From positions 228,835 to 292,834 of the forward strand of contig CAZMSH010000001.1 of NCBI GenBank assembly GCA_964568875.1: DNA of 64,000 nt, read 5' to 3'. Below the pieces are notes generated by a model. The model searched no databases. It had not been told where the DNA came from and worked only from the letters and a program-made list of their open reading frames with translations. This DNA is from SLNP01 sp964568875 (lineage in GTDB: Bacteria; Bacteroidota; Bacteroidia; Bacteroidales; VadinHA17). A program made the position numbers and the translations under genes. Of the stretch, positions 26,512-36,009 are shown one piece after another (position 1 is the first letter of the stretch; every line of letters begins with the position of its first letter).

Positions 26512-27183
26512 ATGACACAATCAATTACAAAGGAAGATAAGTTCACAAAAGGGGAGGAGCTGGCTAATGCCATCTCGCATCTTACCGGCGCCCTGCTGGG
26601 TATCGCAGCACTGGTGCTGATGGTTGTCTACTCAGCCAGGGTGGGTACGGCCTGGCACGTTGTTTCAACAGCAGTCTTCGGTGCCACGCTCGTAATCCTC
26701 TACCTCTCTTCAATGTTTACCCATTGGTTGCCGGCAGGCCGCACGAAGGAGTTTTTCTTCACAATGGACCAGATAGCAATATTCATGCTTATTGCAGGAA
26801 CCTATACTCCCATGGCCCTGATCACCCTCCATGGCGCATTCGGGTGGGTGATTTTCGGAATCGAGTGGGGGCTTGCGTTTACCGGTATTGTTATAAAGCT
26901 CATGAAGCCGGTCAAATATGCTTCGGGCGTAAGTACTTTTTATATAATTCTTTACGCATCGATGGGCTGGCTGGTACTGATAGCCCTGGTTCCCCTGATA
27001 AAAACCCTGCCAGTTATGGGATGGATGTGGATATTGATAGGAGGAATCTGCTATACTTTTGGTATTTACTTTTTCAGGGCCCGCTTCAGGTATGCTCATC
27101 TGGTATGGCATCTGTTCGTGCTTGCGGGCAGTATATCACATTTTATGGCAGTATTTTTCTATATAATAGATATAAAGATATAG
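26512..27183 (+). CDS. Hemolysin III (YqfA/PAQR) family membrane protein
   Basis: The 223-residue protein has seven predicted membrane segments and the conserved marks of the hemolysin III family: EELANAISHLTGALLG at the N terminus with the first His, YLSSMFTHWLP (Ser/His of the metal site) and HLVWHLFVLAGSISHFMAVF at the C terminus with the other His residues. It belongs to the same superfamily as eukaryotic adiponectin receptors; the bacterial function is not firmly known. It starts 10 bp after typA, so the two may be cotranscribed. Confidence 0.9.
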   Translation: MTQSITKEDKFTKGEELANAISHLTGALLGIAALVLMVVYSARVGTAWHVVSTAVFGATLVILYLSSMFTHWLPAGRTKEFFFTMDQIAIFMLIAGTYTPMALITLHGAFGWVIFGIEWGLAFTGIVIKLMKPVKYASGVSTFYIILYASMGWLVLIALVPLIKTLPVMGWMWILIGGICYTFGIYFFRARFRYAHLVWHLFVLAGSISHFMAVFFYIIDIKI

Positions 27184-27262
27184 TATTCAGCTGTCTCCAT
27201 TGGTTCAGTCAACCAAATGCTCAGATGGTTGTTATCTTAACGTATATTAATCAGGCTCCGGA

Positions 27263-29047
27263 ATGAAGAAGAGTTATCACGATGTCCCGAAGAAGAAGAT
27301 CACCCTCGAAGGACTGAGGAATGCTTTTCGTCTTTACAGTTACATGAAACCTTTCAGGCTTCAATTCATTGCAGGAATACTCTTTCTTGTGGGTTCAAGT
27401 CTGGCCAGCCTGGTATTTCCGCGGCTGCTTGGTGAACTTGTCAACGCCGGCAGCGAGGGACGCCTCGCCGAAAGCCTGAACCTGATAGCGATTCTTATTA
27501 TTATCACCCTGCTGGTACAGTCTTTCTTTTCATACTTCCGGGTGGTTCTTTTTGTCAACGTAACTGAAAAAACGCTGGCATCGCTACGGCAGACAACCTT
27601 TAATCACCTTATCAGGCTCCCGCTCAGGTATTTCGACAGCCACAGGGTAGGGGAGCTCAACAGCCGCATCTCCGCAGATATCGCACTTCTTCAGGATACG
27701 CTTACCTATACCCTTGCCGAATTCATCAGGCAGATAATTGTTATTACCGGAGGTGTGACACTGCTTGTCCTTACTTCATGGAAACTAACCCTTTTCATGC
27801 TTGCTGTTCTGCCTGCAGCAATCCTGCTAGCCGTGTTCTTTGGCCGCTTCATCAGAAGTTATGCCAGGAAAGTGCAGAAACAGATTGCCGAATCAAACAC
27901 CATAGTTGAGGAGACATTGCAGGGAATAAGGAGTGTAAAGGCCTTTACCAATGAACTGTACGAAACAGCAAGATACCGGGTAAGAACCAATGAAGCAGCA
28001 GCTACAGGTATCAAAGGGGGGAAGTACAGGGGAGCCTTTTCTGCCTTCATGATCACCGGCATCTTCGGTGCCCTCGTTGCTGTGATCTGGAAGGGCGCCT
28101 CCATGATGGCAGCCGGAATAATCAATACCGGTGAGCTCTTCTCCTTTGTTATCTATTCCGGTTTTATCGGCGGAACCATTGGCGGCCTCGCCGGGGTATT
28201 TACCCAGATACAGAAGTTTCTGGGTGCTACCGAGGAGCTGTTTGAACTACTTGACGAAGAGCCTGAAAGAGTTGAAAATATTACTGAAATATCAGAAAAA
28301 GAGATAATTACAGGAAATATACGCATCAGAAACCTCTCTTTCAGCTATCCCTCCAGACCTGAAGAGAAGGTGCTTGAAAATATTAACCTCGAGATATCCC
28401 GTAACCAGATGGTCGCAATTGTCGGTCCCAGCGGTGCCGGTAAATCCACCATTACGACCTTGCTGCTGGGCCTTTACGAGCCGTCTGCCGGAGCTATTGA
28501 GTTCGACGGGAGGCTAAGCACCTCTTTTAGTTTGTCGGCTCTCAGAAGGCAGTTGGCCCTGGTTCCGCAGGATATTTTCCTTTTTGGCGGAACCATTAGG
28601 GAAAATATCGGCTACGGCCGGCCGGGAGCCACTGACTCAGAGATAGCTGAAGCCGCGGAGAAGGCCAATGCACTTGAGTTTATTGACCGCTTTCCTGACC
28701 GGTTTGATACTGTTGTCGGCGAACGTGGCACGCAGCTCTCAGGAGGCCAGAGGCAGCGTATAGCGATTGCCAGGGCGGTACTCAAAGATCCCAGGATACT
28801 GATTCTTGACGAAGCCACATCATCACTCGACTCAGAATCTGAGAGGCTTGTTCAGGATGCCCTCGAGAAGCTGATGAGGGGCAGAACCTCCATCGTTATT
28901 GCTCACAGGCTCTCCACGGTCCGCAAATCAGACAAGATTGTGGTACTTGACAACGGCCGCATAGTCGAAACCGGAACACATGAAGAACTGGTAAAGATCG
29001 ACGGAGGTATCTACCGCAACCTCAGCGCAATGCAGTTCATATTATAA
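27263..29047 (+). CDS. ABC-type exporter, fused permease and ATPase
   Basis: The 594-residue half-transporter has six membrane segments (about 30-310, type I exporter fold) and a nucleotide-binding domain with Walker A GPSGAGKSTI, signature LSGGQRQRIAIARA, Walker B ILILDEATSSLD and the H-loop VIAHRLSTV. It would act as a homodimer. The closest known layouts are MsbA and mammalian TAP/ABCB-type proteins; lipid, drug or peptide export cannot be told apart. It stands 79 bp after the hemolysin III gene and ends 23 bp before the convergent dehydrogenase gene. Confidence 0.9.
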   Translation: MKKSYHDVPKKKITLEGLRNAFRLYSYMKPFRLQFIAGILFLVGSSLASLVFPRLLGELVNAGSEGRLAESLNLIAILIIITLLVQSFFSYFRVVLFVNVTEKTLASLRQTTFNHLIRLPLRYFDSHRVGELNSRISADIALLQDTLTYTLAEFIRQIIVITGGVTLLVLTSWKLTLFMLAVLPAAILLAVFFGRFIRSYARKVQKQIAESNTIVEETLQGIRSVKAFTNELYETARYRVRTNEAAATGIKGGKYRGAFSAFMITGIFGALVAVIWKGASMMAAGIINTGELFSFVIYSGFIGGTIGGLAGVFTQIQKFLGATEELFELLDEEPERVENITEISEKEIITGNIRIRNLSFSYPSRPEEKVLENINLEISRNQMVAIVGPSGAGKSTITTLLLGLYEPSAGAIEFDGRLSTSFSLSALRRQLALVPQDIFLFGGTIRENIGYGRPGATDSEIAEAAEKANALEFIDRFPDRFDTVVGERGTQLSGGQRQRIAIARAVLKDPRILILDEATSSLDSESERLVQDALEKLMRGRTSIVIAHRLSTVRKSDKIVVLDNGRIVETGTHEELVKIDGGIYRNLSAMQFIL

Positions 29048-29070
29048 CTCTGCTGTTCGGAATCAGAAGT

Positions 29071-30027
29071 TTACCTGACAATATTTACAGGGTTGCCGTT
29101 AATAAAATTTATCAGGTTGGAAACTGCGATATCCATAAGCCTGCTTCTGGCTTCCCTGGTGGCCCAGGAGATATGGGGAGTTATAAGGCAGTTTTTGGCT
29201 TTAAAGAGCGGGTTGTCACTATGTGGGGGTTCAACTGACAACACATCCAGGCCGGCGCCGGCAATAACCTCTTCATTCAGGGCTTTAGCCAGATCTTCCT
29301 CGACAACCAGAGGTCCCCTCGCAGTATTGATAAGAAAAGTAGTCCTTTTCATCAGGGAAAGATTTGATTTGTTGATAATACCCTTTGTTTCAGGGGTTAA
29401 CGGACAATGAAGGGTAATGACATCTGATTCTTTGAACAGTTCGGGCAGACCTGCCCAATTGAAATTCTTCCTGTGTGACTGGTCACTTTCATTCCTGTCA
29501 TGTGCCAGTATGTTCATACCAAAGGCAGTAGCAATATCTGCCGTTCTTTGTCCAATATTCCCAAAACCAATGATACCGATATTCTTGTCCTGTAGCTCAA
29601 CAAGGGGATAGTCCCAAAAGCACCAGTCGTTTGAGGTGCTCCATTTTCCATGCATTACAACATCGCTGTGTCTCTGAACATGGTGACACAGCTCAAGAAG
29701 AAGTGCAAAAGCCATCTGTGATACCGATGCAGTACCGTAGGCAGGTATATTTGTTACGACAATACCCTGATTATTAGCTGATTCAGCGTCTACGATGTTG
29801 TATCCTGTAGCCAGAACCCCGATATATTTCAGAGAGGGGAGGAGTTTCAGTATTTTGCCACTCAGAGGGGTTTTATTAGTCAGCACTATTTCAGCCTTAC
29901 CGGCCCTCTCAATTATCCTATCTTCAGGAGTTCTGTCATAAATGGTTAATTCTCCAAGTGATTCAAAACCATCCCAGCTAAGGTCGCCCGGATTAAGGGT
30001 ATATCCATCAAGCACGACTATCTTCAT
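29071..30027 (-). CDS. D-2-hydroxyacid dehydrogenase (probable hydroxypyruvate reductase)
   Basis: The 318-residue protein has the D-isomer 2-hydroxyacid dehydrogenase layout: NAD-binding GFGNIGQRTADIATAFGMN near residue 155, substrate Arg in NTARGPLV near 235, Glu in the AGAGLDVL-to-EPPH segment, and His in ITPHISWAT near 285. This W-A context after the catalytic His is typical of glycerate dehydrogenases. The neighbour 87 bp upstream is a glycerate kinase on the same strand, so reduction of hydroxypyruvate to D-glycerate is the likely reaction, linking serine breakdown with glycolysis. Confidence 0.85.
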   Translation of the reverse strand: MKIVVLDGYTLNPGDLSWDGFESLGELTIYDRTPEDRIIERAGKAEIVLTNKTPLSGKILKLLPSLKYIGVLATGYNIVDAESANNQGIVVTNIPAYGTASVSQMAFALLLELCHHVQRHSDVVMHGKWSTSNDWCFWDYPLVELQDKNIGIIGFGNIGQRTADIATAFGMNILAHDRNESDQSHRKNFNWAGLPELFKESDVITLHCPLTPETKGIINKSNLSLMKRTTFLINTARGPLVVEEDLAKALNEEVIAGAGLDVLSVEPPHSDNPLFKAKNCLITPHISWATREARSRLMDIAVSNLINFINGNPVNIVR

Positions 30028-30113
30028 AATATTCAGTATTTCAATTGTTTATATATTATATTAGCATATATGAATGAATTACTCTCAGAAGTATATTGGT
30101 TCCGGTCTTTGTG

Positions 30114-31487
30114 TCATTCATCGATTAGTACAACAATTATATCCATCACATTGGTCAGTGTCGGTCCGGTTTTAATAAGGCCGCCTTCCTGTTTGAAGAA
30201 GTTATATGAATCAAACCGTTTAATATAGTCGTCAATATTAATTTTCAGCATTTCAGCATTTTTCGCTGTTGCAGCATCTGAGACAGAACCTGCTGCATCG
30301 GTCGGACCGTCGGTACCATCAGTACCGGCCGAGAGAAAGGTAACTCCAGGAATATTATTCAGCAGCTTTGCAAAGAGGAGCGCCAGGTGCTGGTTTCTGC
30401 CGCCCATACCGTTATCTGCTGTGACCTTCACTGTTGTTTCTCCGCCATAGAGGAGGCAGGATTTTTGCTTAAGCGGCTTGTTTCTTATCTGCATTACCTC
30501 TCCAAATAAAGCTGAAGAGACCTCAGTAACATTACCGGTAAGCTGGTCAGTTATTATTTTGCAATCGTAACCCATTGATAAAGCGGCTCTTGCAGCTGCC
30601 TCCAGGGCCATCTTATTGTTTCCGATTATAATATTTGAGGTATTACCGAATACCGGATCATCAGCTTTTGGAGTTTCCTGACGTTGTCCCGATGCCCCTG
30701 ACTCCAGGATATTAAAAATGCGGGAGGGAACCTGTGATTCAAGGCAGGATCTCTTAATTATTGAAACAGCATCGCTGTAAGTAGTTGTATCAGCGACAGT
30801 TGGTCCTGAAGCAATAACATCTGGCGGGTCGCCGGTTACATCGGAAAGAATCAGGCTAACGATTCTTGCCGGGAATGCTCTTTTAGCCAGCCAGCCACCT
30901 TTAACAGCAGAGAGATGCTTTCGTACCGTATTTAATTCTTTAATATCAGTACCAGCCTTTAAAAGGCTGTCGTTTAGCTTTATAAGATCATCCAATGAGC
31001 ATCCATCAGGAATGTCAGTCAACAGGGCGGAGCCACCTCCGGAGATAAGGCAGATCACCAGGTCGTCCTTGTCTGCAGAATCGGCTATTGAACTTATTAT
31101 GGCTGTAGCGGCGACGCCGGCCTGATCAGGGATCGGGTGACCGGCCTCAGTTACTCCAATGCGTTTTAGAGGCACTGAATGGCCATATTTAGTAATTATG
31201 TGGCCACCGGTTAACCTTGATTGAAGAATCTGTTCCAGTGAGGTTGCCATTGCAGCACTTGCTTTTCCGAAACCGATTACGAAGATATTTTTGATCGGGG
31301 AGATGTCGATAATGATTTCATTGATTTTAAGAAGGTTTCCGGTCATTGAGACAGACTGGTTAATCAGATGAGCAGGATTGACCTGTTCAATGGCTTTAAG
31401 GAGTATTTCTATTGCTGTTTGGCGGGGATTCACCGGGTTCTGAATTGAATGCACTGTAAATATATTACATTGAAGAAGGTAAAGCAA
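30114..31487 (-). CDS. Glycerate 2-kinase, MOFRL family
   Basis: The 457-residue frame encodes a GckA/TtuD-type kinase: N-terminal domain with VIGFGKASAAMATSLE and LISGGGSALLTDIP (phosphate and substrate binding), DVTGDPPDVIASGPT, and a C-terminal MOFRL domain with GMGGRNQHLALLFA and SAGTDGTDGPTDAAG. It phosphorylates D-glycerate to 2-phosphoglycerate. The start is uncertain: the frame opens with TTG at 31487, while family similarity begins around NPRQTAIEIL, so GTG codons at 31454 or 31433 are possible. Its 5' end lies only about 30 bp from the 91-bp tandem repeat array. Confidence 0.87.
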   Translation of the reverse strand: MLYLLQCNIFTVHSIQNPVNPRQTAIEILLKAIEQVNPAHLINQSVSMTGNLLKINEIIIDISPIKNIFVIGFGKASAAMATSLEQILQSRLTGGHIITKYGHSVPLKRIGVTEAGHPIPDQAGVAATAIISSIADSADKDDLVICLISGGGSALLTDIPDGCSLDDLIKLNDSLLKAGTDIKELNTVRKHLSAVKGGWLAKRAFPARIVSLILSDVTGDPPDVIASGPTVADTTTYSDAVSIIKRSCLESQVPSRIFNILESGASGQRQETPKADDPVFGNTSNIIIGNNKMALEAAARAALSMGYDCKIITDQLTGNVTEVSSALFGEVMQIRNKPLKQKSCLLYGGETTVKVTADNGMGGRNQHLALLFAKLLNNIPGVTFLSAGTDGTDGPTDAAGSVSDAATAKNAEMLKINIDDYIKRFDSYNFFKQEGGLIKTGPTLTNVMDIIVVLIDE

Positions 31488-31513
31488 ATTGAGCAGGTAA
31501 GTTATTCAGGACA

Positions 31514-31778
31514 GACCACAAATTCTTTTAGCATAAAATCGTTACCTTTATCGGAGCAGAACCTCCGGAAACAGCTTTAACATAACATCGGTACCAGATG
31601 GAATCAGTGGAAATTACCTTAACATAAAATCGTTACCGTTATCGGAGCAGAACCTCCGGAAACAGCTTTAACATAACATCGGTACCAGATGGAATCAGTG
31701 GAAATTACTTTAACATAAAATCGTTACCGTTATCGTAGCAGAACGTCCGGAAACAGCTTTAACATAACATCGGTACCG
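31514..31778. repeat. 91-bp tandem repeats running into the assembly gap
   Basis: Nearly identical units start at 31532, 31623 and 31714, so the period is exactly 91 bp; the third is cut by the gap. Each unit is itself a diverged pair: a 49-bp half starting CATAAAATCGTTACC and a 42-bp half starting CATAACATCGGTACC, both ending in TTTAA or CTTAA. Only a few bases differ between units (for example TATCGGAG against TATCGTAG). The left edge fades near 31514. No reading frame spans the units. Confidence 0.9.
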
Positions 31779-31878
31779 NNNNNNNNNNNNNNNNNNNNNN
31801 NNNNNNNNNNNNNNNNNNNNNNNNNNNNNNNNNNNNNNNNNNNNNNNNNNNNNNNNNNNNNNNNNNNNNNNNNNNNNN
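31779..31878. other. Assembly gap of 100 N
   Basis: The run of exactly 100 N is a scaffold filler of unknown true length. The right side (31879 on) does not continue the repeat, so the array ends inside the gap. The stretch 31879-31990 is AT-rich with nothing recognisable. Confidence 0.98.
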
Positions 31879-31992
31879 GCCTATAATTAATATTATGTTA
31901 AATAGAATGCAATATTGGTTGCTAGGGTTAAAAAAAATTGGATATCACATTTATCAGACCCTCTTCCCCACTTTGGATATATCAACAAAAAC

Positions 31993-32022
31993 AAAAGGCC
32001 CTCTGTAATGAGAGAGCCCTTT
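31993..32022 (-). terminator. Terminator of the gyrA-TPR transcript
   Basis: On the minus strand AAAGGGCTCTCT pairs with AGAGGGCCTTTT (10 of 12 positions) around a 6-base loop and is followed by a T-rich tail (TTTTGTTTTTG). It lies 21 bp after the TPR stop codon. Confidence 0.8.
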
Positions 32023-32043
32023 GCAAAAGTCAAATAAAGTTCT

Positions 32044-33198
32044 TTACAATTTGCCTTCTAGCTTTTTGTTTATCTCCTGATACTTCTCCTCCATCTGAAG
32101 TCTGTAGTAGAGTTCGCGCAGATTCTTCATGGTATCGATATCTTCGGGATTAAGTTTGTGAGCTGTCTCAAACGGCGGAAGTGCCTTCTTAAACATCTCA
32201 TTTACCTGTTCGACTGCCTCATTGTACTTCTTAACATCCATTATTTCGTTGGATTCCAGATATTTTTCAAAGGCAAGATTGTAGTAGCAAATACCGAGAT
32301 TAAGCTGGGTGGCAAAATCCTCAGGATTGAGTTCCACTGATTTTTCGAGAGCTTCAACAGCTTTGGCATAGTTTTCCAGCTTCATATAGAAGACTCCTTC
32401 CGCAAGATGCAACGAAGGATTCTCCGGATCCTTTTCAATGGCAACAGCTACCGATTCAAGACCCTCTTCCGTCTGATCATGGTCGAGGTAATGCTGAATA
32501 AGAACCAGCAGAACATCCTGATCGCCAGGATACTTGTTAAATGCACGGTTAAGTACATTCAGTGCATTGTCAAGGTCCTCCAATCCGATATACGAGTAGT
32601 ACATCAGTGTATAGGGAGCTGTTCCCTCGTATCCTGACTCAGTGCACATTTCAAAGTACTCTATTGCCTCTTCGTAAAATTTGCCGTTATAGGCGGCGAG
32701 ACCGGCATTGTAAATAATACCTGTATCTACCATCCCTATATAGACATCGGTTTCTGATATTTTGATATTGTATTTGAATGCATCAAGCGCTCCCCTGTAG
32801 TTCTCATTCTGAAATTCCTGTACCGCGAGGTTAATAAACATATTGCCAAGAACCGCGTATGTATTATTCACCTGAAGAAGCCGCTTCATAGCATCCTTGT
32901 CATCAAGCTCCATCGATTTTTCATAAGCTTCATACGCTTCAATCAGCGGATTCTTAAAGAAATTTTTAAACTTGGAATTCTCCGATTCAAATGAGGCCAT
33001 GGCGAGTCTTCCCAAAGCATAATACGTTTTTGGCCAATCTTTTGATTTAGCGTGCTTTACGGCCTCGTCAAGATTCTCCTTTGCTTTATCCAGTGAACCT
33101 TGTTCAATAAAGTTCAGGGCACTGTTTACCTTTCCCCGTTGAGCCTCTACTCCTATTGTAATCACAATTGCTGATAACAGCAGCACTACCTTTTTCAT
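32044..33198 (-). CDS. Exported tetratricopeptide-repeat protein
   Basis: The 384-residue protein has a signal peptide (MKKVVLLLSAIVITIGVEAQ) and then helices in TPR register throughout, the clearest being NPSLHLAEGVFYMKLENYAK and NPEDFATQLNLGICYYNLAF. Such proteins act as scaffolds in the periplasm or at the outer membrane. The start was set at ATG 33198 because the longer frame would bury the signal peptide. It follows gyrA by 52 bp on the same strand, an order found in other Bacteroidetes. The role is unknown. Confidence 0.82.
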   Translation of the reverse strand: MKKVVLLLSAIVITIGVEAQRGKVNSALNFIEQGSLDKAKENLDEAVKHAKSKDWPKTYYALGRLAMASFESENSKFKNFFKNPLIEAYEAYEKSMELDDKDAMKRLLQVNNTYAVLGNMFINLAVQEFQNENYRGALDAFKYNIKISETDVYIGMVDTGIIYNAGLAAYNGKFYEEAIEYFEMCTESGYEGTAPYTLMYYSYIGLEDLDNALNVLNRAFNKYPGDQDVLLVLIQHYLDHDQTEEGLESVAVAIEKDPENPSLHLAEGVFYMKLENYAKAVEALEKSVELNPEDFATQLNLGICYYNLAFEKYLESNEIMDVKKYNEAVEQVNEMFKKALPPFETAHKLNPEDIDTMKNLRELYYRLQMEEKYQEINKKLEGKL

Positions 33199-33249
33199 AT
33201 CACTCTTTTTTCTGGTTAATTTTTTTTTCAAAAATAGTATTTTATTAAA

Positions 33250-35766
33250 TTAATTATCAAATTCCCTGCCATTTTCCACAACATCAGTATTATTGCCAGG
33301 AATCTCATTATCATCATCTCCATTGGTTTCGATTTCAACATAGGCCACCGAGGCTATGGAGTCATTATCTCTCAGGTTAATAGCCCTCACGCCCTGTGTC
33401 GCACGTCCCATTACTCTTAGTCCCGATACCGGTATCCTCAGAATAGTGCCATTTTCTGTTACTATCATCAGATCATAGGTGTCTGTTACGGCCTTGAGTG
33501 CTATCAGTTTTCCTGTTTTTTCAGTAATATTGATAGTCTTTACACCCTTACCTCCCCTGTTGGTAATCCTGTAATCCTCTATTGATGACCTTTTTCCATA
33601 TCCGTTCTCTGATATCACCAGAATATCCTCATTGCTCTCCCCCACTGTTACCATTCCTATTACCATATCATCCTGGCTTGCAAGCGATATTCCTCTTACT
33701 CCTGAAGCAGTTCGTCCCATGGGTCTTACTGCGGTTTCGTGGAACCTGATAGCTCTGCCTGACCTGTTGGCAAGCATTATCTGATGATTCCCGTTAGTTA
33801 GCCTGGCTTCAAGTAATTCATCTCCTTCCCTGACCGTAATAGCATATACACCGTTAGCCCTTGGCCTGGAGTATGCTTCAAGTGACGTCTTTTTGATAAT
33901 TCCTTTTGTTGTGCAGAGTACAATAAAATTATTGTTGATATACTCCTCATCCTGCAGTGTTCGGACGTTAATAAACGCCCTTACTGAATCACCCTGTTCG
34001 AGATTAATGACGTTCTGTATTGCCCTTCCCTTTGATGTACGGGTTCCTTCAGGAATTTCATATACTTTAAGCCAGTAGCACTTACCTTTCTGGGTAAAGA
34101 AGAGCATGGTATTATGCATGGTGGCTATATATAGATATTCAATGAAATCTTCTTCACGCGTATTACTTCCCCTTGAGCCTGTTCCTCCCCTGTTCTGTCT
34201 TCTGAACTCGGTAAGAGGTGTGCGTTTGATATATCCCATATGTGAAATGGTAATAACCATTTCTTCATCTGCATAGAAGTCTTCCGGATTGAACTCGCCT
34301 GCGTCGGGAACTATCTGTGTCCTTCTCCCGTCACCATATTTAGTCTTAATCTCGTTCAGTTCATCCTTGATAATCTGCATCTGCAGATCGTAGCTCTCAA
34401 GGACGCTCTTAAGATGTTCTATCAGTTTAACAATCTCTTCATATTCAGCCCTTAATTTGCTTTGCTCCAGCCCAGTTAGCTGACGAAGCCTCATTTCGAC
34501 AATAGCCCTGGACTGAACATCAGAGAGAGAAAACCTTTCCATCAGCCTCTCCCTGGCCATATCGGGTGTCTGTGATGAACGGATAATAGCGATAACTTCA
34601 TCAATGTTGTCGCTGGCGATAATCAGTCCTTCGAGAATATGAGCCCTTTTCTCGGCCTCTGCAAGTTCGAACTTTGTCCTGCGAAGCACTATTTCATGCC
34701 TGTGTTTCACAAAACTGTCGATCAGGTCCTTCAGGTTGAGCGTTCTGGGTCTGCCCTTTACAAGGGCTATGTTATTAACATTGAATGAAGTCTGCAGCTG
34801 AGAGTGTTTAAAAAGGTTGTTGAGAACGACATTGGCCGTGGCATCCTTCTTAAGTATTATTACGACCCTCATACCATTGCGGTCAGACTCATCATTGATA
34901 TATGATATCCCTTCGAGTTTCTTGTCATTGATAAGGTCAGCGATCTTCCTTATCATTTCGGCTTTGTTGACAAGGTATGGTATCTCATTGATTATTATGC
35001 ACTCGCGGCCCGATGCAGTGTATTCAATATCGGTTTTTGACCGCACCACAATCCTGCCCCTGCCTGTCTCGAAAGCATCCTTTATTCCTTGTTCTCCATA
35101 GATGATACCCCCTGTCGGAAAATCCGGACCTTTCACATAGTTCATCAATTCGTGAATGGTGATCTCATTATTGTCAATGAAGGCGACAGTTGCATCAATT
35201 ATCTCACCCAGATTGTGGGGAGGCATGTTGGTAGCCATTCCTACTGCAATACCTGAGGCTCCGTTGACGAGAAGGTTGGGTATTCTCGTCGGGAGTACTA
35301 CCGGCTCCTGCAGGGAATCGTCGAAATTATCCTGAAAGTCAACTGTATCCTTTTCGATATCTGACAGCATCTCTTCGGCAATGCGTCTGAGCCGGGCTTC
35401 TGTATATCTCATAGCGGCCGGACTGTCACCGTCGACAGAGCCAAAGTTACCCTGACCGTCAACAAGAGGATACCTGAGGGACCATTCCTGCGCCATCCTT
35501 ACCATGGCTTCATATACCGATGAGTCACCATGCGGGTGGTATTTACCCAACACCTCCCCTACTATTCTTGCCGACTTCTTGTAGGGTCTGTTAGACATCA
35601 CTCCAAGTTCTGACATGCCAAACAAAACCCTTCTGTGTACCGGTTTCAGACCATCTCTTACATCAGGCAGCGCCCTGGCTACTATCACCGACATTGAATA
35701 ATCGATGTAAGCCGACTTCATCTCCTCTTCAATATTTACCTTGATGGTTCTTTCCCTGTCCGTCAT
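33250..35766 (-). CDS. gyrA: DNA gyrase subunit A
   Basis: It is the DNA breakage-reunion subunit of gyrase, 838 residues. The winged-helix domain has the quinolone region GKYHPHGDSSVYEAMVRMAQ with Ser82 (equivalent to Ser83 of E. coli) and Glu86 (Asp87), and the catalytic tyrosine is Tyr121 in AAMRYTEARL. The coiled-coil tower follows, and the C-terminal half holds the beta-pinwheel with the GyrA box in the QNRGGTGSRG segment, which separates gyrase from ParC. The acidic C-terminal tail (TNGDDDNEIPGNNTD) is common in Bacteroidetes. It is divergent from clpC. Confidence 0.96.
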   Translation of the reverse strand: MTDRERTIKVNIEEEMKSAYIDYSMSVIVARALPDVRDGLKPVHRRVLFGMSELGVMSNRPYKKSARIVGEVLGKYHPHGDSSVYEAMVRMAQEWSLRYPLVDGQGNFGSVDGDSPAAMRYTEARLRRIAEEMLSDIEKDTVDFQDNFDDSLQEPVVLPTRIPNLLVNGASGIAVGMATNMPPHNLGEIIDATVAFIDNNEITIHELMNYVKGPDFPTGGIIYGEQGIKDAFETGRGRIVVRSKTDIEYTASGRECIIINEIPYLVNKAEMIRKIADLINDKKLEGISYINDESDRNGMRVVIILKKDATANVVLNNLFKHSQLQTSFNVNNIALVKGRPRTLNLKDLIDSFVKHRHEIVLRRTKFELAEAEKRAHILEGLIIASDNIDEVIAIIRSSQTPDMARERLMERFSLSDVQSRAIVEMRLRQLTGLEQSKLRAEYEEIVKLIEHLKSVLESYDLQMQIIKDELNEIKTKYGDGRRTQIVPDAGEFNPEDFYADEEMVITISHMGYIKRTPLTEFRRQNRGGTGSRGSNTREEDFIEYLYIATMHNTMLFFTQKGKCYWLKVYEIPEGTRTSKGRAIQNVINLEQGDSVRAFINVRTLQDEEYINNNFIVLCTTKGIIKKTSLEAYSRPRANGVYAITVREGDELLEARLTNGNHQIMLANRSGRAIRFHETAVRPMGRTASGVRGISLASQDDMVIGMVTVGESNEDILVISENGYGKRSSIEDYRITNRGGKGVKTINITEKTGKLIALKAVTDTYDLMIVTENGTILRIPVSGLRVMGRATQGVRAINLRDNDSIASVAYVEIETNGDDDNEIPGNNTDVVENGREFDN

Positions 35767-35933
35767 AAAAGACTAATATTTAAGTAATTAAATAAATTTT
35801 TCATAAAATTTTATAGAACCCACGAAGATACTAATTTTTACATCTCGCACAGAGCATATCAGCAACTAATTGTTAACAAATTCTGTTTAAAACTGGGCAT
35901 GATAATTGCAATATTATAAATCCATAAAAAATG

Positions 35934-35941
35934 TAACTTTG
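35934..35941 (+). promoter_or_regulatory. Candidate -7 element of the clpC promoter
   Basis: TAACTTTG matches TAnnTTTG fully, 69 bp before the clpC ATG. The only TTG upstream (35906-35908) is 25 bp away, longer than usual, so the -33 element is uncertain. Confidence 0.45.
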
Positions 35942-36009
35942 AAACCTGGGTATTGGGTGTAACTGACGTATTTCATGACAGATTGACCGATACCAAAAAC
36001 AATTTTCTG

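Noticed and set aside
26724..27266. 180-codon plus-strand frame overlapping the hemolysin III gene
   Set aside because: The in-frame hemolysin III product has the complete family pattern; the other frame gives a Cys/Arg-rich product without any family marks.
31514..31778. CRISPR array
   Set aside because: The 91-bp units are repeated throughout with no variable spacers, and no cas gene is nearby.
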